Positions 27,338 to 35,807 of a stretch of DNA of 64,000 nt are shown in pieces. This DNA comes from Phytoactinopolyspora alkaliphila (lineage in GTDB: Bacteria; Actinomycetota; Actinomycetes; Jiangellales; Jiangellaceae). The position numbers and the translations under genes are program-made. The stretch spans positions 310,001 through 374,000 of the forward strand of contig NZ_JAAGOB010000002.1 of assembly GCF_010550695.1 (NCBI RefSeq), given 5' to 3'. The notes beneath the pieces were generated by a model. It did not search any database. It had not been told where the DNA came from and was given only the letters and a program-made list of their open reading frames with translations. The stretch's first letter is position 1. Each line of letters begins with the position of its first letter.

Positions 27338-28027
27338 GTGCTCAAAAGGACACTCCGTGGCCTGGTGGTCACCGGATTCGCACTCGCGGCCTCCGTCGGT
27401 CTGGTCGGCGTCTCCGCCGCCACGCCCGATGCGGAAGCAGCCGGTGCCCCCGATGTCGCCGAGGTTGCTCAGCTTCCCGGCCTTGACAGCCTCGACGGCC
27501 TGCTCGACGTTCCGGACGTGAACATCGGCAACGACCTCTGTCTGCTGCCCTGGTTCTGGCCGGGTCCGTTCAACGTCATGACCGAGGGACAGACCGGCTC
27601 CTACTCGGCCTGCAACGGCAGTGGTTCGTCGACCGGCGAAGGCATCAACGTCCTGAACAACGCCTGTGTCGCGCCGTGGTTGTGGCAGGGCCCGTTGAAC
27701 CTGCTGACGGGTGGCATGCAGTCCGACTACGAGGCGTGCAACAGCTACGGCGGCGAGGACGTCTTCGCCAACGGGATCGCTCAGTACATGACGATCAAGT
27801 TCATGATCGAGGAGAACATGCTCGACGAGGCCGCCTTCGAGGCCTTCCTCAGCGGTGACATCACCGCCCACGAGGTAGTGCTCGACAAGAGCCTGTTGCC
27901 CGAGACCGACGAGGAGACCGGCGTCAACATCGGTAACAACGCGTGCATCCTGCCGTGGCTGTGGCAGGGCCCGCTCAACTTCCTCACCGAGGGCCAGACC
28001 GCCGAGTACGAGGCCTGCAACAGCTGA
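27338..28027 (+). CDS. Secreted protein with three Trp/Cys repeats, unknown function
   Basis: A 229-aa exported protein. Residues 1-35 are a signal peptide (LKRTLRGLVVTGFALAASVG). The mature part holds three repeats of ~34 residues at 61-95, 103-137 and 196-229. Each contains one Cys, PW-x-W-x-GP-x-N, a Gly-rich turn, then Tyr and a second Cys (for example NACILPWLWQGPLNFLTEG). Two Cys per repeat suggest a disulfide each. An acidic spacer separates repeats 2 and 3. The pattern is unlike chaplins or rodlins although size, export and hydrophobic aromatic patches recall surface proteins. GTG start with AAGGAG seven bases upstream; terminator follows. Confidence 0.85.
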   Translation: MLKRTLRGLVVTGFALAASVGLVGVSAATPDAEAAGAPDVAEVAQLPGLDSLDGLLDVPDVNIGNDLCLLPWFWPGPFNVMTEGQTGSYSACNGSGSSTGEGINVLNNACVAPWLWQGPLNLLTGGMQSDYEACNSYGGEDVFANGIAQYMTIKFMIEENMLDEAAFEAFLSGDITAHEVVLDKSLLPETDEETGVNIGNNACILPWLWQGPLNFLTEGQTAEYEACNS

Positions 28028-28054
28028 TCGTCTCCACGTCAGCGAGTTCGCAGA

Positions 28055-28090
28055 CTGCCCGCCTACCGCATTCAAGCGGCAGGCGGGCAG
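28055..28090 (+). terminator. Intrinsic terminator
   Basis: Stem CTGCCCGCCTACCGC with GCGGCAGGCGGGCAG (14 of 15 pairs), loop ATTCAA, followed by TTCTCATTGTT. It lies 28 bp after the stop of the Trp/Cys-repeat gene. Confidence 0.8.
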
Positions 28091-28164
28091 TTCTCATTGT
28101 TCACTTCGCTACCCGCTTTCCAATCCATGCCAGTGGCCTTAGGCATGGCTGATAATCTCTGGCC

Positions 28165-29817
28165 GTGCCCTTGAACCTGATTCCACAGCCCCGGTCACTC
28201 ACCGAACGCCCCGGATCGTTCACCGTCACGCCGGATCTCGTCATCGTCGCCGCCGACGACGCGCAGGGACCGGCCTGGCTCCTGCACGACGCGCTCCGGC
28301 GCGGAGCCGGCGTTGCACTGCCGGTGGTACGGGATCCCGAGGGCCGGACGGCCATCACGTTGGCTCTCAGCGCCAGGACTCCCGGTGCCGGAAACCACGC
28401 CCAGTTCCCTTCCGTCACGGCGGAGCGATACTCGCTCGAGATCGGCCCGACCGGCGTGGACATCAACGCCGATCACCCGGCCGGTCTCGTCCGCGCCGTG
28501 CACACCCTGCGGCAGCTGTTACCCGCGGAGACATACCGGGACGCCTCGACGCTCACCGCGGCGCCCGAGTTGCCGTTCCTGTCGGTCGAGGACGAGCCCC
28601 GCTTCGGCTGGCGCGGTGTCATGCTCGATGTGGCCAGGCATTTCATGCCGAAGGAGTTCGTTCTCAAACTGATCGACCTCGCCGCGATGCATCAGCTCAA
28701 TGTGGTGCACCTGCACTTGACCGATGATCAGGGCTGGCGGTTCGAGGTCCCCGGCTGGCCGAAGCTGACCGAGGTGGGCTCATGGCGAGCCGAAACCGTC
28801 CTGGGGCACGCCCATGCCGCTCAAGGCTTCGACGGAACCCCGCACGGCGGCTACTACTCCACCGAGGATCTCCGGGAGATCGTCGCGTACGCCGCCGAAC
28901 GTTACATCACCGTAGTACCCGAGATCGACATGCCCGGTCACGTACGCGCCGCGCTGGCCGCCTATCCGGAGCTCGGCAACACCGGCAAGAGCCAGCCGGT
29001 TCCCACCTCTTTCGGCATCTTCGACGAGGTCCTCGCCCCCACGGACGAAGCCGTGCAGTTCGCACGGGACGTCTTCGATACCGTCGTCGGCATATTCGAC
29101 TCGCCGTTCATCCACATCGGCGGCGACGAGTGCCCACGCACCGAATGGAGAGAGAGCGCAGCCGCGAAGGCCCGGGCGGACGAACTCGGCCTCGACAGCG
29201 TGGATCGTCTCCAATCGTGGTTCACGAGCACGTTCGCCGACCACCTCCGCGGACACGGTCGCAGGGTCATCGGCTGGGACGAGATCCTCGAAGACGGTGG
29301 TGCGCCGGCCGACGCCGTCGTGTCGGTGTGGCGGGAGTTCGCCACCGCCGCACAGGCGATCAGAGCCGGCCACGACGTGATCGTCGCCCCCCAGAAGGCG
29401 GTCTACCTGGACTGGTATCCCTCGGAGGACCCGGACGAGCCGCTGCACATCCACAATCTCCTTACCTTGGAGACCATCGCCAGTTTCGACCCCGCACCAC
29501 CAGCCTCTGCAGATCCGGCCAGAGAGGGCTCTGCCGACGGCACCGGCCGCGGCCGGGTGCTCGGCGTACAGGCTCAGCTCTGGACCGAGTATCTTCCGAC
29601 CCCGGCGGCCGTCGAATACGCGGCGTTCCCGAGGCTGGCCGCCGTCGCGGACATGGCATGGGCGAGCATGGAGAACCGGGACGCTCACCCAGTGGCCGAC
29701 AGGCTGCCCGCGCACCTGCGGCGACTCGATGCGCTCGGGGTCAATTACCGGCCGCTCGAGGGTCCCCGTCCATGGCAACGTGGCGGCACCGGACCACGCG
29801 CCCGCTACGACCGGTAA
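28165..29817 (+). CDS. Beta-N-acetylhexosaminidase (GH20)
   Basis: A 550-aa glycoside hydrolase removing terminal GlcNAc/GalNAc by substrate-assisted catalysis. An N-terminal GH20b domain (residues ~1-130) precedes the barrel. The catalytic pair is D321-E322 in FIHIGGDECPRTEW; other family motifs are GWRGVMLDVARHFMPKEF, HLTDDQGWR, EIDMPGH and the substrate-binding Trp at LWTEY. No signal peptide is visible, so a cytosolic role in chitobiose or cell-wall-fragment recycling is more likely. GTG start. Confidence 0.93.
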   Translation: MPLNLIPQPRSLTERPGSFTVTPDLVIVAADDAQGPAWLLHDALRRGAGVALPVVRDPEGRTAITLALSARTPGAGNHAQFPSVTAERYSLEIGPTGVDINADHPAGLVRAVHTLRQLLPAETYRDASTLTAAPELPFLSVEDEPRFGWRGVMLDVARHFMPKEFVLKLIDLAAMHQLNVVHLHLTDDQGWRFEVPGWPKLTEVGSWRAETVLGHAHAAQGFDGTPHGGYYSTEDLREIVAYAAERYITVVPEIDMPGHVRAALAAYPELGNTGKSQPVPTSFGIFDEVLAPTDEAVQFARDVFDTVVGIFDSPFIHIGGDECPRTEWRESAAAKARADELGLDSVDRLQSWFTSTFADHLRGHGRRVIGWDEILEDGGAPADAVVSVWREFATAAQAIRAGHDVIVAPQKAVYLDWYPSEDPDEPLHIHNLLTLETIASFDPAPPASADPAREGSADGTGRGRVLGVQAQLWTEYLPTPAAVEYAAFPRLAAVADMAWASMENRDAHPVADRLPAHLRRLDALGVNYRPLEGPRPWQRGGTGPRARYDR

Positions 29818-29956
29818 GCGCGGCAGGGGCACCGAAGACTCTGCGGGCCTCGCGGCTCGTGCGGGAGAAGCATCGCACGGGCAGCTCGATAGTGCCCGCT
29901 GCCGCCTGCGCCCCTGCCGGAGTTCCTAGCCCTTAGTCGGCGAGCTCGTGCGCCCG

Positions 29957-30919
29957 CTACTCGCCTGACGTCGGCGTGGGGGTGTTGACGACGGCGGCGT
30001 AGAGCTCACGCCGGGACAGGTTAAGTTCGCGGGCAACTGCTGCGATGGCGTCTTTGCGGCTGAAGCCTGCCGCGACCCGGTCGGTGACGATCTCCACGGC
30101 GTCGTCGACCGTCACCGTCCGCGGGTTCGCCGCCCCCTCGTCCCCCGAACCGGTGACGACGATGGTGATCTCGCCCAAGGGACCCGACTCCCCGGCCCAG
30201 CGCAGCAACCCGCCCAGGGTGTCGCGCCGCACCTCCTCATGCTTCTTGGTGAGCTCGCGGCAAACTACCGCTCGTCGTTCCGGGCCGAATGCCTGGCACA
30301 TCAACTCCAGCGTGGATGCCAGCCGGTGCCGTGACTCGAAGAACACCATCGTCCGTTCCTCGTCCGCCAGGGCACCGAGCCAGCGCGCCCGCTCACCCGC
30401 CCGTCGCGGTGGAAACCCCTCGAATGAGAAGCGGGACACGGGAAGTCCGCTGACCGCCAAGGCCGTCAGCACCGCCGACGGCCCAGGGACCGACGTGACC
30501 CGGACTCCTTCGGCGATCGCGGCGTCGACCAGGCGGTAACCCGGGTCCGACACCGACGGCATACCCGCGTCGGTGACCAGGACCACCCGCGCACCCTGCC
30601 GCAGGACCGACATCAGCTCGGTGGTCCGCATCGCCTCGTTGCCCTCGAAGTACGAGACGGTCCGTTCCGGCATCTCGATGCCCAGCGCCGAGCACAGCCG
30701 GCGAAGCCGGCGAGTGTCCTCGGCCGCCACGACATCCGCGCCTTCCAGCTCCGCGGCGAGCCGGGGCGAGGCGTCGCTAGGCTGCCCGATGGGGGTTCCC
30801 GCGAGCACGAGCACACCGGCGTCGTCGCTCGCAGGTGTTCGGTCTGATTCCACACCCCCATCCTCACACTCGTTCGCACCGGTGGTGTGCTCTCCCCGAG
30901 GATCGCGTGCCGCGCTCAC
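29957..30919 (-). CDS. rsmI: 16S rRNA (cytidine-1402-2'-O)-methyltransferase
   Basis: Modifies C1402 in the ribosomal decoding centre. The 320-aa tetrapyrrole-methylase-fold enzyme shows AAEDTRRLRRLC, VTDAGMPSVSDPGYRLV, VPGPSAVLTALAVSGLP, FEGFPPRR and the C-terminal GFSRKDAIAAVARELNLSRRE. The GTG at 30919 has AGAGG six bases upstream, giving a ~30-residue hydrophilic N-terminal extension before VLVLAGTPIGQ; a later start is possible. It is divergent from the mannosyltransferase gene with a 23-bp gap. Confidence 0.94.
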   Translation of the reverse strand: MSAARDPRGEHTTGANECEDGGVESDRTPASDDAGVLVLAGTPIGQPSDASPRLAAELEGADVVAAEDTRRLRRLCSALGIEMPERTVSYFEGNEAMRTTELMSVLRQGARVVLVTDAGMPSVSDPGYRLVDAAIAEGVRVTSVPGPSAVLTALAVSGLPVSRFSFEGFPPRRAGERARWLGALADEERTMVFFESRHRLASTLELMCQAFGPERRAVVCRELTKKHEEVRRDTLGGLLRWAGESGPLGEITIVVTGSGDEGAANPRTVTVDDAVEIVTDRVAAGFSRKDAIAAVARELNLSRRELYAAVVNTPTPTSGE

Positions 30920-30942
30920 GCGCTACCTCTTAGGATGGCCCG

Positions 30943-32532
30943 GTGACCCGGACCATTGTCGACGCACCGGCGGTGCCGCGGGCGGCGTCACCCGTCCGGG
31001 CATTTCGGTATCGACTGAGCAGGCCGATGCCGAGGGATGGTCTCTGGGGCTGGCTGGGTCCGGTGATCGTGGCGGCGGTCGCGGCGGTACTGCGGCTCGT
31101 GGACCTCGGCAGGCCGCACAGCATCATCTTCGATGAGACGTACTACGCCAAGGACGCCTTCGCCCAGCTCACCTTCGGCTACGCGCGAAAGTTCGTCGAC
31201 GACGCGGACGAGATGATCATCGAGGGTGATCTCGACGTGTTCGCCGACGAACCGTCGTTCGTGGTGCATCCACCGGTCGGCAAGTTCCTGATCGGCCAGG
31301 GGATCCGGCTGCTGGGCATGGAGCCGACCGGTTGGCGACTGGCCACGGCCCTGGCCGGAGTGGTTACCGTGTTCCTGATCGCCCGGGCAGGCCGGCGGTT
31401 GTTCCGGTCCACCCTGCTCGGCTGCACGGCGGGTCTGCTGCTCGCGGTCGACGGCATGGCGATCGCGACCAGCCGCACCGCGATTCTCGACGGCCTGCTG
31501 GCCATGTTCGTCGTCGCGGCGTTCGCGTGCCTCCTGGTGGACCGCGATCACAGCCGAACGGCCCTGGCCACCTGGGTTCATTCCCGGCGGAGCGCCGGGA
31601 TGCCACTGGGCGACGGGCCGGTGATCGGATGGCGTCCCTGGCGGCTCGCCGCAGGCGTCATGCTCGGCCTCGCATGCGGCACCAAGTGGAGCGGCCTCTA
31701 CGTCGTCGCGGTCTTCGGCCTGATGAGCGTGGTGTGGGAGATCAGCGCCCGGCGCGCGGCCGGGCTTCCCAGCCCGGCGCTCAATACGCTTCTGCGCGAC
31801 GGCCCGGTCGCCTTCGTCACCACGATCGGTTCAGCACTCGTGGTCTACGTCGGGTCGTGGTGGGGCTGGATTTTCTCCGACAACAGCTGGGGACGAGGCT
31901 GGGCGGCCACCAACCCGGCAACCGGGCTCAGCACTCTGATACCCGATTGGCTACGTAGCCTCTGGCATTACCACGACGAGATCTGGCGTTTCCACACCAA
32001 CCTGACCACAGAGCACACCTACGAGTCGAGCGCCTGGACCTGGTTGTTCCTCGGACGCCCGGTCTCGTTCGACTATCAGAGCCTGGAACAGGGCGAGGCC
32101 GGCTGCGACGTGGCCAAGTGCAGTCAGGAAGTGCTGGCCCTCGGCAACCCCGTCCTCTGGTGGGGAGCGTGCGCCGCTCTCGTCGTCTGCCTGCTGGCGT
32201 GGTTTCTGCACCGTGACTGGCGTCCAGGCGCGATCCTGGCCGGCATCGCCGCCACCTGGGTGCCATGGCTGTTCTATCCGGAACGGACCACGTTCGCGTT
32301 CTATGCGGCGGCCATCGTCCCGTTCCTCACCCTGGCCGTCGCCTATACCCTCGGGCTGATCATCGGCCCACCCGCGGACTCCCCCCGGCGCAAGGCCGTC
32401 GGCATCGCCGTAGCCGGCGCGTTTGTCCTGGTCGCCGTGGTGGTGGCGGCGTGGTTCTACCCGATTCACGTGGACGAAGTGATGCCGTATGACGAGTGGC
32501 GAAAGCGCATGTGGTTCAGCAGCTGGATCTGA
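30943..32532 (+). CDS. Protein O-mannosyltransferase (PMT, GT39)
   Basis: A 529-aa polytopic membrane glycosyltransferase that moves mannose from polyprenyl-phosphate-mannose to Ser/Thr of exported proteins. The first extracellular loop bears the catalytic D64-E65 (IIFDETYYAKDAF), followed by FVVHPPVGK, LLLAVDGMAIATSR and CGTKWSGLY; about ten hydrophobic helices follow. The rsmI-pmt divergent arrangement is common in actinobacteria. GTG start with AGGATGG upstream. Confidence 0.93.
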   Translation: MTRTIVDAPAVPRAASPVRAFRYRLSRPMPRDGLWGWLGPVIVAAVAAVLRLVDLGRPHSIIFDETYYAKDAFAQLTFGYARKFVDDADEMIIEGDLDVFADEPSFVVHPPVGKFLIGQGIRLLGMEPTGWRLATALAGVVTVFLIARAGRRLFRSTLLGCTAGLLLAVDGMAIATSRTAILDGLLAMFVVAAFACLLVDRDHSRTALATWVHSRRSAGMPLGDGPVIGWRPWRLAAGVMLGLACGTKWSGLYVVAVFGLMSVVWEISARRAAGLPSPALNTLLRDGPVAFVTTIGSALVVYVGSWWGWIFSDNSWGRGWAATNPATGLSTLIPDWLRSLWHYHDEIWRFHTNLTTEHTYESSAWTWLFLGRPVSFDYQSLEQGEAGCDVAKCSQEVLALGNPVLWWGACAALVVCLLAWFLHRDWRPGAILAGIAATWVPWLFYPERTTFAFYAAAIVPFLTLAVAYTLGLIIGPPADSPRRKAVGIAVAGAFVLVAVVVAAWFYPIHVDEVMPYDEWRKRMWFSSWI

Positions 32533-32541
32533 TCGTCACGC

Positions 32542-33132
32542 TCACCCGGCCAGGTCGCTGATCCCTTCGACCAGGAGCAGCACTCCGAACAGCGCGAACA
32601 GTGCGGACGCGCCGTACTTGATGGTCCGCTCCGGCAGTCGCTGGCTCAGAATGCGGCCGACGACGATCGCCAGCGCGTCCGCCGCGACCATACCGATGGT
32701 CGAGCCGATCCAGACGCCGGCCCAATCGTACTGAGTCGCCAGGGTCACTGTGGCCAGCATCGTCTTGTCACCGAGCTCCGCCAGGAAGAACGCGAGGCCC
32801 ACCGCCAGGATCGCCGACCTCGCCGGCCGCTGGGCTTTGCGACGCTCCTCGTCGGTGAGGCTGTCGCCACGCAGCGTCCACGCGGCGAACCCGAAGAACG
32901 CCGTCGCCGCGATCACGTTGATCCACGCGGTCGGCAGCGCCTCACCCAAGCCGAAGCCGATCGCAACCGAGCCGAGGTGGACGATGGCCGTGGCCACCGT
33001 GATCCCGACCAGCACGTGCCAGGTCTTGTATCGGGTGGCGAAGGTCATGGCCATCAGCTGAGACTTGTCACCCAATTCGGCGACGAAGACCACACCGAAG
33101 CTGACCAGAAAGCCGGCCCACAGCTCGACCAC
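32542..33132 (-). CDS. TMEM165/Gdt1 family (UPF0016) Mn2+ transporter
   Basis: A 196-aa membrane protein with six helices in two inverted halves, each with the family signature: E19-L-G-D-K-S and AELGDKTML. Gdt1-family proteins exchange Mn2+ or Ca2+ for protons; bacterial members such as MneA export Mn2+. GTG 33132 has AGGGAT nearby, partly inside a hairpin. A yybP-ykoY riboswitch lies in the leader, strongly supporting a manganese role. Confidence 0.93.
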   Translation of the reverse strand: MVELWAGFLVSFGVVFVAELGDKSQLMAMTFATRYKTWHVLVGITVATAIVHLGSVAIGFGLGEALPTAWINVIAATAFFGFAAWTLRGDSLTDEERRKAQRPARSAILAVGLAFFLAELGDKTMLATVTLATQYDWAGVWIGSTIGMVAADALAIVVGRILSQRLPERTIKYGASALFALFGVLLLVEGISDLAG

Positions 33133-33140
33133 GTTTCATC

Positions 33141-33166
33141 CCTTTCGATCCGCACCGGATCGAAGG
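33141..33166 (-). promoter_or_regulatory. Leader hairpin at the Gdt1 ribosome-binding site (expression platform)
   Basis: TTCGATCCG, loop GTG-type triplet, CGGATCGAA form a perfect 9-bp stem, extended by two G-C pairs after a bulge. The outer pairs include part of AGGGAT, the SD eight bases before the GTG start. This suggests translational on/off control by the upstream aptamer. Confidence 0.6.
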
Positions 33167-33199
33167 AAACCTGGAGCCCTCGACCCGGCATCGCTGCCT

Positions 33200-33297
33200 T
33201 GGTCGAAGGTCTCGCCCGCCACGGGGGCCGCACGGCCGGACGCATGGTTCCACGTCAGTATGTCGACCGCGACGTTCGGGGCTACTCCCCTTCGCTG
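33200..33297 (-). promoter_or_regulatory. yybP-ykoY Mn2+ riboswitch aptamer
   Basis: On the minus strand the RNA has the conserved pieces of this class in order: AAGGGGAGTAGCC, then GTCGACATACTGACG, a variable G-C-rich hairpin, then GGGCGAGACCTTCG. The terminal helix P1 forms between CGAAGG (33289-33294) and CCTTCG (33204-33209). The class senses Mn2+ and turns on Mn2+ efflux genes. It lies about 70 bases before the Gdt1 start. Confidence 0.88.
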
Positions 33298-33378
33298 CTC
33301 GACCATACCTTGCGCGCCCGGCCGGCGTCGCCCGAAGTGCGCAGACTCACACCCCAGCCACACAAGCTGCCGGCTGGG

Positions 33379-33590
33379 GATGTGTCAGCCGGGCACTTTA
33401 AGAGCTGGTCGTGGCACGCTTCACCGCCACGGCCCGCGACGCCCGGCTGGCACATCCCCAGCGACAGCATCAAGTCGGCGATGTGTCAGCCGGGCACTTT
33501 AAGAGCTGGTCGTGGCATGCTTCACCGCCACGGCCCGCGACGCCCGGCTGGCACATCCCCAGCGACAGCATCAAGTCGGCGATGCATCAG
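33379..33590. repeat. 101-bp tandem repeat with nested hairpins
   Basis: Two copies, 33379-33479 and 33480-33580, differ at one base (CACGC/CATGC); ten bases of a third copy follow. Each copy begins ATGTGTCAGCCGGGC and later has its near-perfect complement GCCCGGCTGGCACAT; for copy 1 the arms extend to 22 bp with one mismatch (33374-33395 with GCCCGGCTGGCACATCCCCAGC). Inside, CGTGGC pairs with GCCACG. It fills the gap between the ABC permease stop and the Mn2+ riboswitch. Confidence 0.9.
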
Positions 33591-34714
33591 TCAGCGCGGC
33601 TCCAGGCTTTGCCGAGCTTGACCCGTGAGCCCGTCTGCAGGAGCGATCCCGAGTACAGGCGGCTGGCCACCAGGACGGCGACGACGAGTGTGCCGGCCAG
33701 GATGGCCATCGACACCAGCGGCTCCCACGTCTGGGCGTCACCGCCGAACATCCGGACCGGCATCGCCACCGGGGCACTGAACGGGACATAGGACAGGATG
33801 TTCATGACGAGCTCATTCTCGCGGCCGAAGATCACTCCGAAGTAGGGCAGCATGACCAGGGCCATGACGAGGCTGGTGCTCGACCCCAGGTCTTCCTGGC
33901 GGCTGACGATCGAACCAGCTACGGCCCACATGCTCGCGAGCAGGACGAATCCGAGGATGAAGTACGGCACGAACCAGCCGAGCACCGGGCCGAGGTCGGT
34001 CAGGAGCTCATCTTGGCCTCCGAGACGCAATGCCACTGGCGTCATCAATCCGAGCACGGCGACCTGGGCGAACACCAGAAGGGAGAACCCGATGATCTTC
34101 CCGGTGAGCAAGGCCCGCACCGGAACCGTCGCCACCAGGATCTCCACGATCCGTGTCTGCTTCTCGGTGACGACGCTCTGCGCGATCGCCATGCCGAAGC
34201 CGACCGAGAACATGAAGAACACCAGCGCGAACAGGAACGCCATCAAGAACTGCAACTCATCGCTGACGTCAGCCGGTTCGAGGATGTCCACGGCGGGTGA
34301 CACGCTCAAAGCGGACATGACGTCGTCTGGCGTGTCGGACAGTCCGATCACCCGGACGCCGACCGGCGAGGTGCCGCTCTGGTCGGGCACGACCGCGGCG
34401 TCCACCTCCTCGGCCCGGAGCAGCTCCTCGGCTTCGGCCTGGTCCGCCGCCTGGATGATCTCGAAGTCTCCCACGGCAACGATCTGTTCCGCTTCCGGTC
34501 CTACCGTCGCTACGGTTGTGGCTCCGCCACCGAAGAGACCCGGCACGATCGCCGAACCGAAGATCCCGACGATGAACACGGCGAAGGTGATCCAGAAGCC
34601 CTTTGTCCGGACCTGGGCGTTGATCTCACGTTCCGCGACGAGTCGCGTGGCGGACCAGAAACCGGTGCTTGCCGCCTCCGCCTCAGCGGTCGAGGTTGTT
34701 TTCGTCAGGCTCAT
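33587..34714 (-). CDS. ABC transporter permease, NatB-like
   Basis: A 375-aa membrane protein: one N-terminal helix (KGFWITFAVFIVGIFGSAIV), a large extracellular domain (~65-175), then five to six helices with the ABC-2/NatB pattern (VTEKQTRIVEILVATVPVRALLTGK). It probably extrudes Na+ or a small toxic molecule with the ATPase encoded upstream. ATG 34714 shares its A with that stop codon (TGATG), so translation is coupled. The last few codons enter the tandem repeat at 33587. Confidence 0.9.
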   Translation of the reverse strand: MSLTKTTSTAEAEAASTGFWSATRLVAEREINAQVRTKGFWITFAVFIVGIFGSAIVPGLFGGGATTVATVGPEAEQIVAVGDFEIIQAADQAEAEELLRAEEVDAAVVPDQSGTSPVGVRVIGLSDTPDDVMSALSVSPAVDILEPADVSDELQFLMAFLFALVFFMFSVGFGMAIAQSVVTEKQTRIVEILVATVPVRALLTGKIIGFSLLVFAQVAVLGLMTPVALRLGGQDELLTDLGPVLGWFVPYFILGFVLLASMWAVAGSIVSRQEDLGSSTSLVMALVMLPYFGVIFGRENELVMNILSYVPFSAPVAMPVRMFGGDAQTWEPLVSMAILAGTLVVAVLVASRLYSGSLLQTGSRVKLGKAWSRAD

Positions 34715-35628
34715 CACACAAGCTCCTTGAAGATCTCGGCCAGCGAGGGCACTACGGGGCTGAAGCTTCGAACCGTGCCGCGCTCGACCGCTGACTGAAG
34801 TACGGCCTGCTCGGGGCCAGGGGCTCCGGAGACCACCCCGGCCGCCTCCGTACCGTCGTCCAGATCGAAGACGGCGCGGGCACCATCGAGCTCGACGAGA
34901 CGGACGCCGGGGATGTCGCGTACCCATCCGGCGTCATCACCGACGACGAGCTCATAGCGCGGCGGTCCGAAGCGAGTGCGCAGTTGATCGCGTGATCCGC
35001 TGGCGGCGACGGCACCGTTGGAGATGATCACCAGGTCGTCGCAGAGTCGCTCGACGACCTCGAGCTGATGGCTGGAGAAGAGCACCGGCGCGCCCCGCGA
35101 CGCCCGGTCACGCAGAACGTTCAGCACGATCTCGATGGCGAGCGGGTCCAGGCCGGAGAACGGCTCGTCGAGAATGAGCACCTCCGGATCGTGAACGAGG
35201 GCGGCCGCGATCTGCACTCGTTGCTGGTTTCCAAGTGATAGCTGCTCGACCGGGTCGTCGGCACGCTCGGCGACGTCGAGCTGCTCAAGGAGCTCATGGG
35301 TCTGACGATGCGCTGTGGCGCGATCGAGACCGTGCAGCCTGGCGAGGTAGATCACCTGCTCGGCCACCTTCATCTTCGGGTAGAGCCCGCGCTCCTCGGG
35401 CATGTACCCGAAGCGCTGCCGGACCGACTGGGTGACCGGACGGTCCTTCCAGCTCACCGTGCCGCTATCCGCGGCGAGCACGCCGAGAATGACCCGCATG
35501 GTGGTCGTTTTGCCGGAGCCGTTGGCGCCGACGAAGCCGGTCATCCGTCCGGATTTGACGTCGAAGGAGACGTCGTCGACGGCACGGATCTCGCCGAAGC
35601 TTCGGCTCACCGACCTGACCTGCAACAT
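34714..35628 (-). CDS. ABC transporter ATP-binding protein, NatA-like
   Basis: A 304-aa ATPase: Walker A GANGSGKTT, signature variant LSLGNQQRVQ, Walker B VLILDEPFSGLDP, H-loop SSHQLEVVE, and a ~90-residue C-terminal domain (RYELVVGDDAGWV). ATG 35628 follows GGGAGG by seven bases. It forms a two-gene operon with the permease. The two-component genes just upstream on the same strand may regulate it. Confidence 0.92.
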   Translation of the reverse strand: MLQVRSVSRSFGEIRAVDDVSFDVKSGRMTGFVGANGSGKTTTMRVILGVLAADSGTVSWKDRPVTQSVRQRFGYMPEERGLYPKMKVAEQVIYLARLHGLDRATAHRQTHELLEQLDVAERADDPVEQLSLGNQQRVQIAAALVHDPEVLILDEPFSGLDPLAIEIVLNVLRDRASRGAPVLFSSHQLEVVERLCDDLVIISNGAVAASGSRDQLRTRFGPPRYELVVGDDAGWVRDIPGVRLVELDGARAVFDLDDGTEAAGVVSGAPGPEQAVLQSAVERGTVRSFSPVVPSLAEIFKELV

Positions 35629-35807
35629 GGCTGAACCTCCCGAGTGACATGTCGGCGCGCGGACAGCGTCGCCGGACCATGCACCACGGTAGGCGGCACA
35701 GCAGTATGCAGGCGTCCGCCGCTCGGGCCATCGCGGTGTCCTCCGCACGACGGACAGGAAGCCATCCACCGTGGCCGGCGGTGCACATCGGGCTACGGCC
35801 TGCCGGC

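Noticed and set aside
29821-29919. 10-bp inverted repeat CGGCAGGGGC/GCCCCTGCCG between the GH20 and rsmI genes
   Set aside because: Arms are short and 79 bp apart in GC-rich DNA; expected by chance and no T-tract is present.
33136-33621. ORFs crossing the riboswitch and tandem repeat on both strands
   Set aside because: They repeat the same peptide because of the tandem array and lack ribosome-binding sites; the RNA structures explain the region.
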